A DNA stretch of 13,296 nucleotides from Neisseriaceae bacterium (GCA_017518785.1 JAFWUA010000044.1:1-13296); one strand, 5' to 3'; shown: positions 6,026 to 12,840, counted from the first letter of the stretch. Notes: generated from the letters alone by a model not told the origin. Translations and numbers: made by a program.

Positions 6026-7238
6026 TTCTCTTTTTATTGAAAATGTTTCGCTATCCGATTTAGCACAACAATTTGGCACACCGCTGTATGTTTATTCGCA
6101 AAATGCACTGACAAACGCATTTAATAATTACGCCCAAGCCTTTGGTGATAACACTCTGATTTGTTATGCAGTTAAAGCCAATGGCAATTTAAGCATTTTG
6201 AGACATTTTGCCCATTTAGGTGCTGGTTTTGATATTGTTTCCGGTGGCGAGTTAGCACGTGTAATTCAAGCTACTGGCAGTGCTAATCGTGTAATATTTT
6301 CTGGCGTTGGCAAAAGCATTGCCGAAATTGAATATGCCCTTAAACAAGGTATTCGTTGCTTTAATGTAGAAAGTCTGCCGGAATTACATCGCATTAATGA
6401 CGTTTCCGGCAGACTTAAATTAAAAGCACCAATTTCACTGCGAATTAATCCTGATGTTGATGCCAAAACTCATCCATATATTTCCACAGGCTTAAAAAAC
6501 AATAAATTTGGCATTGCCTATAAAGATGCAATGGACGCATACAAATTAGCCCAATCATTGCCAAATCTTGATGTAGTTGGCATCGATTGTCATATTGGTT
6601 CGCAACTGACCGATGTTGCTCCTTTGGTTGAGGCATGTAAACGTTTAATTGTTTTAATCGATAAATTAACAGAAGCTGGAATTCACTTAAAACACATCGA
6701 TTTAGGCGGTGGAGTTGGCATACGCTATCTTGATGAAAGTCTGCCGGAACTATCTTTGTATGCTAATCAAGTTAAAAATATCATCGGCAATCGCAATTTG
6801 TCCTTGATATTAGAGCCAGGTCGCTCATTAGTTGGCAATGCTGGAGTATTACTAACACGTATCGAACATATCAAACAAGGCGAAGAGAAAAACTTTATCA
6901 TCACTGATGCTGCCATGAATGATTTAATGCGTCCTACTCTCTATCAAGCTTATCATCACATTGTACCGGTGGTAGAACGCAATATTGAACCAATTGTTGC
7001 AGATATAGTCGGTCCAATTTGCGAAAGTGGTGATTTTTTAGGCAAAGAACGCAACTTAAAAGTTGAAGAGAATGATTTACTTGCAGTATGCAGTGCAGCA
7101 GCTTATGCCATGAGCATGGCAAGCAATTACAACGCCAGATGTCGTGGGGCAGAAGTCATGGTAAATCATGATTCTTACACTCTAATTCGCCGCCGCGAAA
7201 CTATGCAAGACTTATGGCAATGTGAATTATTGGATTAA
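5997..7238 (+). CDS. lysA: Diaminopimelate decarboxylase
   Basis: LysA, a PLP enzyme of fold type III, decarboxylates meso-diaminopimelate to L-lysine. The Schiff-base lysine is Lys60 in CYAVKANGN; SGGELAR, FSGVGKS, HIGSQL, the GGGVGI phosphate loop, EPGRSLVGNAG and CESGDF (active-site Cys from the partner subunit) are all present. The ATG at 5997 (or the adjacent one at 6000) is chosen because GAGGA at 5984-5988 is spaced 8 bases before it; an ATG at 5982 is in frame but has no ribosome site. It overlaps lptM by 29 bases. Three exact DUS copies lie inside, two of them as an inverted pair (6372 and 6404). The protein is very like Neisseria LysA. Confidence 0.97.
   Translation: MMTNLKYNNNSLFIENVSLSDLAQQFGTPLYVYSQNALTNAFNNYAQAFGDNTLICYAVKANGNLSILRHFAHLGAGFDIVSGGELARVIQATGSANRVIFSGVGKSIAEIEYALKQGIRCFNVESLPELHRINDVSGRLKLKAPISLRINPDVDAKTHPYISTGLKNNKFGIAYKDAMDAYKLAQSLPNLDVVGIDCHIGSQLTDVAPLVEACKRLIVLIDKLTEAGIHLKHIDLGGGVGIRYLDESLPELSLYANQVKNIIGNRNLSLILEPGRSLVGNAGVLLTRIEHIKQGEEKNFIITDAAMNDLMRPTLYQAYHHIVPVVERNIEPIVADIVGPICESGDFLGKERNLKVEENDLLAVCSAAAYAMSMASNYNARCRGAEVMVNHDSYTLIRRRETMQDLWQCELLD
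6372..6383 (+). repeat. Uptake-like repeat in lysA, left arm of an inverted pair
   Basis: Exact; encodes Ser-Leu-Pro-Glu. Pairs with the copy at 6404-6415. Confidence 0.8.
6404..6415 (-). repeat. Uptake-like repeat in lysA, right arm of an inverted pair
   Basis: Exact; its complement strand encodes Ser-Gly-Arg-Leu. With the left copy it gives a 13-bp stem and a 20-base loop inside the coding sequence. Confidence 0.8.
6738..6749 (+). repeat. Third uptake-like repeat in lysA
   Basis: Exact; encodes Ser-Leu-Pro-Glu in a surface-type segment before the PLP-binding EPGRS motif. Confidence 0.8.
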
Positions 7239-7240
7239 AA

Positions 7241-8143
7241 ATGTCAGATGCACTAATCATTAACGATGCTGTAAAAGTGTATCCAAACGGTTTTCGTGCT
7301 TTGGATAAAGTATCTTTCACAGTAAAACAAGGAGAATTTTTTGCACTATTAGGTCCGAATGGAGCTGGAAAAACTACGCTGATTTCTGCGATGGCAGGAC
7401 TTTTAGAATTGACTGATGGAAATATATCGGTCATGGGTTTTGATGTAAAAAATTCTCCTTTTGATGTCAGACGCAATGTTGGCGTAGTTCCACAAGAATT
7501 AGTTTTTGACCCATTTTTTTCGGTACGTGAAGCATTGCGTTTTCAATCTGGCTATTTTGGGATTAGCAAAAATGATGACTGGATAGACGAAATTCTGCAC
7601 AATTTAGGATTAAGCGATAAAGCCAATACTAATTCACGCAATCTATCAGGTGGCATGAAACGCAGACTCATGGTGGCACAAGCATTAGTTCATCGTCCGC
7701 CAATAATTGTATTGGACGAGCCTACTGCTGGCGTTGATGTGGAATTACGTCAAAGCCTGTGGTCATTTATCCGCCGACTAAATGGCGAAGGACATACAGT
7801 TATTTTAACTACACACTATTTAGAAGAAGCACAAAACCTATGTTCTCGCATTGCCATGATGAAAAACGGTCGCTTAATTGCTTTGGAAAACACGAATAAG
7901 TTATTACAAAATAGCAATGGAATTAGATTCGCAGTAGAAGTAAATAGTCTGCCGGAAATTTTACAACACTTTGTTGTTGAAGAAAAGAATAATGAAAAAA
8001 CTTTACAATGTATAGACTATAAACAATTTACTGATATTTTAAGCAAACTTAATCAAAACAATATTGACATAGAAAACTTACGCATTTTAGAAACAGATTT
8101 AGAAAGCGTATTTGTCCGTATGATGAATGAAGAACAACAATGA
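7241..8143 (+). CDS. ABC-2 type exporter, ATP-binding subunit (YadG-like)
   Basis: This 300-residue ATPase has a complete nucleotide-binding domain: Walker A GPNGAGKT (residues 38-45), Q-loop Gln85, signature LSGGM (135-139), Walker B IIVLDE (155-160) and switch His192. The GAGKTTLISAMAGLL, AGVDVELR and THYLEEA features place it with the ABC-2/DrrA-like ATPases, closest in feel to E. coli YadG. A C-terminal extension of about 90 residues, ending ILETDLESVFVRM, is typical of this class. The ATG lies 3 bases after lysA, and the stop overlaps the permease gene (ATGA), so one mRNA is likely. The substrate is unknown. A DUS at 7946-7957 sits in the extension. Confidence 0.93.
   Translation: MSDALIINDAVKVYPNGFRALDKVSFTVKQGEFFALLGPNGAGKTTLISAMAGLLELTDGNISVMGFDVKNSPFDVRRNVGVVPQELVFDPFFSVREALRFQSGYFGISKNDDWIDEILHNLGLSDKANTNSRNLSGGMKRRLMVAQALVHRPPIIVLDEPTAGVDVELRQSLWSFIRRLNGEGHTVILTTHYLEEAQNLCSRIAMMKNGRLIALENTNKLLQNSNGIRFAVEVNSLPEILQHFVVEEKNNEKTLQCIDYKQFTDILSKLNQNNIDIENLRILETDLESVFVRMMNEEQQ
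7946..7957 (+). repeat. Uptake-like repeat in the ABC ATPase gene
   Basis: Exact; encodes Ser-Leu-Pro-Glu in the C-terminal extension, outside the catalytic domain. Confidence 0.8.
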
Positions 8144-8901
8144 ATACAATTGCCTTTTACACACTATTTAAAAAGGAAGTTTTGCGTTTTTGGAAAGTTT
8201 CCTTACAAACAATTTCTGCTCCAATTATTAGTGCCTTACTTTATCAAATGATTTTTTCGCATGTAATGCAAGGGCGTGGCGATGTATTTCCGGGAGTCTC
8301 TTACACAGCATTTTTAATTCCTGGTTTGGCAATGATGTCGATGTTGAATAACTCGTTTGCCAATACTTCCAGTAGCCTAATTCAATCTCGCATCACTGGT
8401 AATTTGATTTTTATATTGCTCACGCCGATTACATATTTTGAATTTTTCTGTGCATACGTTGGTGCTGCTATTTTACGCGGTTTATTGGTAGGGTTAGGTG
8501 TAATTTTAGTAACTTTCTGGTTTGGTTTGCCCATTCCAACTAATTTTGGCTGGATTCTATTTTTTGCATTTACCGCATGTTGGGTGATGGGTACATTTGG
8601 TTTATTGGCAGGAATTGTTGCTGAAAAGTTTGATCAATTAGCAATGTTTCAAAACTTTCTGATTATGCCACTTACTTTCTTGTCAGGTGTATTTTACTCT
8701 ATCAATGGACTGCCACCGTTTTGGCAAAAATTAAGTCATTTTAATCCAATGTTTTATATGATTGACGGATTTCGCTATGGCTTTTTTGGTAAATCAGATG
8801 TATCACCATATTTATCAGCAACCGTAGTATCAGTAGCCTGTGTTATTTTGACTATTGCTATTTTGTTTTTACTAAAAAGTGGTTATAAATTAAGAAAATA
8901 A
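8140..8901 (+). CDS. ABC-2 type exporter, permease subunit (YadH-like)
   Basis: The 253-residue integral membrane protein shows about six hydrophobic segments (near residues 22-42, 57-78, 103-130, 137-160, 172-190 and 228-248), the ABC-2 permease topology. The conserved cluster MPLTFLSGVFYSINGLP, then LSHFNPMFYMIDGFRYG, is the family signature seen in YadH, NodJ and DrrB-like proteins. It starts in the stop of the ATPase gene and is the obvious partner. Substrate specificity cannot be read; related exporters move drugs, polysaccharide or lipid precursors. The stop codon is followed at once by a DUS (8906-8917). Confidence 0.92.
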   Translation: MNTIAFYTLFKKEVLRFWKVSLQTISAPIISALLYQMIFSHVMQGRGDVFPGVSYTAFLIPGLAMMSMLNNSFANTSSSLIQSRITGNLIFILLTPITYFEFFCAYVGAAILRGLLVGLGVILVTFWFGLPIPTNFGWILFFAFTACWVMGTFGLLAGIVAEKFDQLAMFQNFLIMPLTFLSGVFYSINGLPPFWQKLSHFNPMFYMIDGFRYGFFGKSDVSPYLSATVVSVACVILTIAILFLLKSGYKLRK

Positions 8902-8905
8902 TTTA

Positions 8906-8917
8906 TTCCGGCAGACT
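8906..8917 (-). repeat. Uptake-like repeat between permease and queA
   Basis: Exact, 4 bases after the permease stop codon; its 3' side overlaps or abuts the TATAAT that may serve queA. Confidence 0.8.
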
Positions 8918-8947
8918 TATAATTTAAATACATTTCATTTATATATT

Positions 8948-9973
8948 ATGAATATCAATGATTTTGATTTTGAACTTCCAGATGAATTAATTGCACAATT
9001 TCCACCGCAAATACGTGGTTCAAGTCGCTTACTAATTGCGACTTTGGAAAAAACTTTACAAGACACCAATTTCCAAACACTGCCGGAATATCTACATGCT
9101 GGCGATGTTTTAGTAATTAATGACACCAAAGTCATCAAAGCACGTCTTTTTGGACAAAAAACTACTGGTGGCAAAGTCGAAATATTAATCGAACGCATTA
9201 TTGACGCACATACAGCTCAAGCTCATATCAAAGCCTCCAAAGCTCCCAAAACCGGAACAAAATTACAATTAGAACAAAACATTTTTGCAGAATGTATAGG
9301 ACGAGATGAAGATTTATTTCTTCTAAAATTTGATAATCAAGAAAATCTTTATGAATTATTAGAAGACTATGGGCATTTGCCTCTACCGCCATATATCACT
9401 CGCGATGCCGATGATAAAGATGATGCACGTTATCAAACCATTTACTCAAAAGAACAAGGTGCGGTAGCAGCACCAACCGCAGGATTACATTTTACCGATG
9501 AAATCTTGCAACAATTGCAAAACAAAGGCGTAATCATTGCCCCTTTAACCTTACACGTTGGTGCAGGAACTTTTCAGCCAGTGCGTGTAGAAAATATCCA
9601 AGAACATATAATGGACAAAGAGCGTTACTTTATCCCTCAATCAAGCGTAAGCAAAATCGAAACTGCCAAAAATAATGGTAATAGAATCTGTGCTGTCGGT
9701 ACTACCTCCTTGCGAGCATTAGAGTCTGCAAGCCTTTCCGGCAGACTATGTGCTGGAAATAATGAAACTGATATTTTTATTACACCAGGATTTGAATTTA
9801 AAATTGTAGATTGTCTATTAACTAATTTTCATTTACCACGTTCAACATTATTGATGTTAGTTTCAGCTTTTGCTGGTTTTGATTATATTCGCGAGATTTA
9901 CCAGCATGCCATTCAAGAAAAATATCGCTTTTTTAGTTATGGCGATGCCATGTTGCTTTATAGGAATAAATAA
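8948..9973 (+). CDS. queA: S-adenosylmethionine:tRNA ribosyltransferase-isomerase
   Basis: QueA moves and isomerises the ribose of S-adenosylmethionine onto 7-aminomethyl-7-deazaguanine in tRNA, forming epoxyqueuosine at wobble position 34. The 341-residue protein has FDFELPDELIAQFPP at the start, VINDTKVIKARLFG (residues 56-69), GGKVEILIER, the LPLPPYI loop, the central YSKEQGAVAAPTAGLHFT, LHVGAGTFQPVR, AVGTTSLRALES and the C-terminal TNFHLPRSTLLMLVSAFAG. No Shine-Dalgarno is visible before ATG 8948; the leader is AT only, with a TATAAT at 8918-8923 that could be a -10 box. One exact DUS (9736-9747) and one two-mismatch copy (9077-9088) lie inside. Confidence 0.97.
   Translation: MNINDFDFELPDELIAQFPPQIRGSSRLLIATLEKTLQDTNFQTLPEYLHAGDVLVINDTKVIKARLFGQKTTGGKVEILIERIIDAHTAQAHIKASKAPKTGTKLQLEQNIFAECIGRDEDLFLLKFDNQENLYELLEDYGHLPLPPYITRDADDKDDARYQTIYSKEQGAVAAPTAGLHFTDEILQQLQNKGVIIAPLTLHVGAGTFQPVRVENIQEHIMDKERYFIPQSSVSKIETAKNNGNRICAVGTTSLRALESASLSGRLCAGNNETDIFITPGFEFKIVDCLLTNFHLPRSTLLMLVSAFAGFDYIREIYQHAIQEKYRFFSYGDAMLLYRNK
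9077..9088 (+). repeat. Degenerate uptake-like repeat in queA
   Basis: ACACTGCCGGAA, two mismatches; encodes Leu-Pro-Glu. Confidence 0.35.
9736..9747 (-). repeat. Uptake-like repeat in queA with adjacent half copy
   Basis: Exact; complement encodes Ser-Gly-Arg-Leu. A half copy AGTCTGC at 9723-9729 is inverted to it, allowing a 7-bp hairpin with an 11-base loop. Confidence 0.8.
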
Positions 9974-9978
9974 ACAAC

Positions 9979-9990
9979 AGACTGCCGGAA
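9979..9990 (+). repeat. Uptake-like repeat after queA, one mismatch
   Basis: AGACTGCCGGAA, 6 bases after the queA stop. Being noncoding, its mismatch cannot be explained by protein constraint. Confidence 0.55.
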
Positions 9991-10015
9991 ACGTTTAACA
10001 GTAGAAACTTAATAG

Positions 10016-10044
10016 TTTTTACTATAACCACTTGTAAGTATAAT
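10016..10044 (+). promoter_or_regulatory. Promoter candidate for the VWA lipoprotein gene
   Basis: TATAAT at 10039-10044 is preceded at 17 bases by a weak TTTTTA -35. A strong AAGAGG Shine-Dalgarno (10071-10076) follows, 7 bases before the ATG at 10084. This is the clearest promoter plus ribosome site in the window. Confidence 0.55.
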
Positions 10045-10083
10045 TAATTTATTTAGGACATTATTAAATTAAGAGGTATCATA

Positions 10084-11724
10084 ATGAAACGTTTATCTTA
10101 TCTGATCTCTTTATTAACATTATTGGCTGCATGTACTGGCACTTCAAATCAACAAACAGGTGCACCAACAATACATGAAGATACATTAGCACTATCATCT
10201 GCAAAATACGTAGAAAGAAGGGTTATGGCACCTGATTCTGGCGGTGTTACACTTTACGGTGCAATTAAAGGTAGTGTAGAAAATAATGATGGCTATACCA
10301 AACCATTAGTAACCGATCGCGAAGAATATGCAGAATTACCAGATTCTCCGGTGCGTTTGGTAACCGAAAATCCAATTTCAACTTTTTCAATCGATGTGGA
10401 TACAGGTTCATATAGCAATATTCGCCGTTTCTTAAATAGCAATCGCTTGCCACAACGCAATGCAGTACGTTTGGAAGAATTAATAAATTATTTTGACTAT
10501 GATTATCCGCAAAGTAAAAATGGCACGCCATTTTCAATTTCAACAGAAGTGTTTGATTCTCCATTTAAAACAGATGCTAAAATCATGAAAATTGCTTTAC
10601 GTGCTGATGATAGCAATACCAAAGAATTACCACCTGCAAACTTGGTATTTTTAGTTGATGTTTCCGGCAGTATGGATAATGAAAAAAAATTGCCATTAGT
10701 GAAACAAACTCTACATATCTTAACTGAACAATTACGCGAACAGGACCGTGTCGCAATTGTAACTTATGCCAGTGGCGAAAAATTAGCCTTACCATCAACT
10801 TCTGGTAAAAACAAAAAAGAAATTCTGCAAGTAGTTGACTCATTAGTAGCACGTGGTGCAACAGCAGGGGAGCAAGCCATTCAAATGGCATACCGAGAAG
10901 CTGAAAAGTCCTATATTAAAAATGGTATTAATCGCATTATTTTAGCAACTGATGGTGATTTTAATGTTGGCATTCGCGATCGCAATGCTTTGGCAAGTAT
11001 GGTGGCAGAAAAACGTAAATCAGGCATTTCATTATCTGCATTGGGTTTTGGTACTGGCAACTACAATGAAGCCATGATGGAAAAAATTGCTGATGTAGGT
11101 AATGGCAATTACTTTTATATTGACTCGTACCGTGAAGCTAAAAAAGTAGTCGGACGCAAATTATCAGCAACTTTAATGACAGTGGCACAAGATGTTAAAA
11201 TTCAAGTGGAATTTAATCCAGCCACTGTGCGTGAATATCGCTTAATCGGCTATGAAAATCGTCAATTAAAACGTGAAGATTTTAATAATGATGCAGTAGA
11301 TGCTGGCGATATTGGTGCCGGTTCAAAAGTAACCGCTTTTTATGAATTTGTGCCAGTTGGCAAACAAGGTTGGATTGATGATTCACGCTATACTACAATC
11401 CCAGTTGCCAAAGCTAAAAACAATGAATATGCCTTTATTAAATTGCGTTATAAATTGCCTAATCAAAAACAATCTAAATTATTACAACAAACTGTGGATG
11501 TGGGCAGTAAATCTTTTGCTAATGCGTCAAGCGACAGTCGTTTTGCGATGGCAGTAGTGGCGTATGGCGAAGCTTTACGCGGTGGAGAATATAACGGCAA
11601 AATAACTTGGGATGATATTTATAAATTGGCAAAAAATAATCAAAAACCAGATCCCTACGGTGATAGATCCGAATTTATTGACTTAATTGAAATTGCTAAA
11701 AGTTTAAGTAGCAAAAAACCATAA
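10084..11724 (+). CDS. YfbK-like von Willebrand factor A domain lipoprotein
   Basis: A 546-residue lipoprotein: signal peptide with lipobox LAAC and lipid-bearing Cys17, followed by Thr, so not an inner-membrane Asp+2 signal. After a linker, residues 95-145 (PISTFSIDVDTGSY to INYFDYDY) match the N-terminal domain of the YfbK family. The VWA domain spans about 186-360 and has an intact metal-binding site: DVSGS (Asp192, Ser194, Ser196), Thr260 and Asp290 in ATDGDFN. The rest, from about 370, resembles the YfbK C-terminal domain (DUF3520). These proteins probably bind partners at the cell envelope; their exact role is unknown. It stands alone, with its own promoter and terminator. A two-mismatch DUS (10662-10673) falls on the DVSGS codons. 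Confidence 0.92.
   Translation: MKRLSYLISLLTLLAACTGTSNQQTGAPTIHEDTLALSSAKYVERRVMAPDSGGVTLYGAIKGSVENNDGYTKPLVTDREEYAELPDSPVRLVTENPISTFSIDVDTGSYSNIRRFLNSNRLPQRNAVRLEELINYFDYDYPQSKNGTPFSISTEVFDSPFKTDAKIMKIALRADDSNTKELPPANLVFLVDVSGSMDNEKKLPLVKQTLHILTEQLREQDRVAIVTYASGEKLALPSTSGKNKKEILQVVDSLVARGATAGEQAIQMAYREAEKSYIKNGINRIILATDGDFNVGIRDRNALASMVAEKRKSGISLSALGFGTGNYNEAMMEKIADVGNGNYFYIDSYREAKKVVGRKLSATLMTVAQDVKIQVEFNPATVREYRLIGYENRQLKREDFNNDAVDAGDIGAGSKVTAFYEFVPVGKQGWIDDSRYTTIPVAKAKNNEYAFIKLRYKLPNQKQSKLLQQTVDVGSKSFANASSDSRFAMAVVAYGEALRGGEYNGKITWDDIYKLAKNNQKPDPYGDRSEFIDLIEIAKSLSSKKP
10662..10673 (-). repeat. Degenerate uptake-like repeat in the VWA gene
   Basis: Two mismatches; overlaps the DVSGS metal-binding codons. 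This is the last member of the family in the window. Confidence 0.3.
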
Positions 11725-11741
11725 AAGACAATTAAAAAATT

Positions 11742-11775
11742 CGCCGTAAAGTTAATTAACACTTTACGGCGTTTT
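11742..11775 (+). terminator. Strong intrinsic terminator after the VWA gene
   Basis: An 11-bp perfect stem (CGCCGTAAAGT, 11742-11752, with 11761-11771), an 8-base AT loop and a TTTT tail. An A-rich run on the left side could let it work in both directions. Unlike the other terminators here it contains no DUS. Confidence 0.85.
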
Positions 11776-12092
11776 AAAAATCTTATACACCTATACAAAC
11801 TCATTGCGAGATCTGACGAAATATGGTACGCCAGTCTATTTGCTGTAGAAAATGGATCTTGTACGATTGAGGAAAAAATAATTTTCAATCAAAGAAATTC
11901 TTGTTAATTTGACAGGTGCATTCTTCGTACAAAAAGTTGGAAGACACGGAACTATTTGATATAGTTCAACAAAGAAAGCAATAAGCAATGGTTGATGCAA
12001 CAAATCAGCTAGCGTTTGGCGTTAGAAGATATATGATAAATCGATTAGTTTTAAATACGATTTATTGTGGTGTAGTCGATAAACTTCAAAAC
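11776..12092. other. Gene-poor stretch, possible decayed repeat
   Basis: All frames are broken; the longest piece is a 35-codon frame from 11988 whose stop lies in the left inverted repeat of the next element. The segment around 11801-11875 begins TCATTGCGAGATC, a kind of phrase often found in dispersed bacterial repeats, and TCATTGCGA occurs again in reverse at 12895-12903. No RNA gene or promoter can be supported. Confidence 0.4.
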
Positions 12093-12261
12093 TGAAACCT
12101 TTGCAAAACTGGTAGATGTGCGTGTAGTTTAAAGTTATAGTAACACATAAAGCTAATATATAACAAATGGTTAGGGGAGTTTTTGGCTTCGCTAAAACTG
12201 CGTTTTCGAGCAACGCATAACGCAGACATATGCCACAGATGCAAGTTTTGCAAAGGTTTCA
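12093..12261. mobile_element. 169-base MITE-like element with perfect 18-base terminal inverted repeats
   Basis: The left end TGAAACCTTTGCAAAACT (12093-12110) is the exact reverse complement of the right end (12244-12261). The ends resemble the GAGACCTTTGCAAAA-type ends of IS5-family elements from Neisseria and relatives. The 133-base interior is too short for a transposase and carries no credible gene, so this is a non-autonomous element or an IS relic. No clear target duplication is seen; the flanks read CAAAAC on the left and AATGAT on the right. Confidence 0.75.
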
Positions 12262-12362
12262 AATGATTTTGCTGATGAATGAAAGTACTAAATCGCAGAC
12301 GACGTAAAAATGGCTTTGAAAAAATTGTCATCATAATTTTTCAGATTACATGAAAGAATAAT

Positions 12363-12740
12363 ATGTCATCAAATAAAAAACAAAAAATCTTCCGCATAAT
12401 ACTTGGTACGCTTTTAGTTCCTTTCTTTGGCGATGTGTGTATTTTATGGTTTTTTACTGAAAATATTTTCTTTTTTGTAAATAACTTAACGGTATTTTTA
12501 TTCTCTTTTGCGGTAGCGTTTTTGTGTGTGGGCATACCAACATTTTTGCTGCGTTTTTGGGTGGAATTTTACATTCAATCATTTGCCGCCCGATTGGCGA
12601 TTGCTTGTTTGTTTGGCCTATTCTTGGCGGTGCTACTTACCAAGCTCATGCCCATTGGCGTATGGTTTGCCGCGTCTTTAATGGCAACAATCGGCACGGA
12701 ATTTATTTTAGCATTACATTGGCGGTTTCAGGCTGCCTGA
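12363..12740 (+). CDS. Small four-helix membrane protein, unknown function
   Basis: A 125-residue, strongly hydrophobic protein. After a basic start (KKQK, residues 5-8) there are four likely membrane helices, about residues 10-31, 35-63, 74-95 and 98-119, with a basic end. The helix-forming pattern and long open frame make it likely to be real, though I do not recognise the family. It has only a weak Shine-Dalgarno (GAAAGAA). Its last codons and stop lie within an exact Simonsiella-type uptake sequence, so the C-terminal Gln-Ala-Ala is DUS-encoded, and a terminator follows. It lies apart from the AGTCTGCCGGAA-rich part of the window and may have been acquired. Confidence 0.65.
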   Translation: MSSNKKQKIFRIILGTLLVPFFGDVCILWFFTENIFFFVNNLTVFLFSFAVAFLCVGIPTFLLRFWVEFYIQSFAARLAIACLFGLFLAVLLTKLMPIGVWFAASLMATIGTEFILALHWRFQAA

Positions 12741-12741
12741 A
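12730..12741 (+). repeat. AGGCTGCCTGAA uptake sequence (Simonsiella-type dialect)
   Basis: Exact match to the AG-simDUS dialect as I remember it. It covers the final codons and the TGA stop of the membrane-protein gene and is the only exact copy of this dialect in the window. Confidence 0.7.
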
Positions 12742-12759
12742 AGTATTTAACATTCACCA

Positions 12760-12784
12760 AAAACGTCGTTTTAGGCGTTTTTTT
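12760..12784 (+). terminator. Intrinsic terminator after the membrane-protein gene
   Basis: AAAACGTC (12760-12767) pairs with GGCGTTTT (12774-12781) through a six-base loop, 8 bp including one T-G pair, and the arm continues into a T run to 12784. Confidence 0.65.
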
Positions 12785-12802
12785 AAATGAAAGCCATTGT
12801 TC

Positions 12803-12814
12803 AGATTTCCTGAA
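12803..12814 (+). repeat. DUS-like variant AGATTTCCTGAA
   Basis: Three mismatches from AGGCTGCCTGAA and one from the second variant at 12916. It lies 18 bases after the terminator. Confidence 0.4.
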
Positions 12815-12840
12815 ATGCTTTTTGCATTGTTGTTTTTTTA

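Noticed and set aside
48..9747. Repeats as a CRISPR array or as Pasteurellaceae uptake signals
   Set aside because: Spacing is irregular, both strands are used and copies lie in unrelated genes, so not CRISPR; the motif is unlike AAGTGCGGT.
11655..11888. Leftward 77-codon frame over the VWA gene end and terminator
   Set aside because: It runs through a strong terminator and the end of a real gene; composition is repeat-like.
11776..12092. Remnant transposase in the gene-poor stretch
   Set aside because: I read the rightward frames: stops are frequent in all of them and no DDE-type or other transposase motif is visible.
12086..12334. Leftward 82-codon frame spanning the MITE-like element
   Set aside because: It is made of the element's inverted repeats and interior and looks like the spurious frames such elements create.
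12524..12790. Rightward 88-codon frame inside the membrane-protein gene
   Set aside because: Alternative frame of a gene with much better membrane-helix pattern; its end runs through the terminator.
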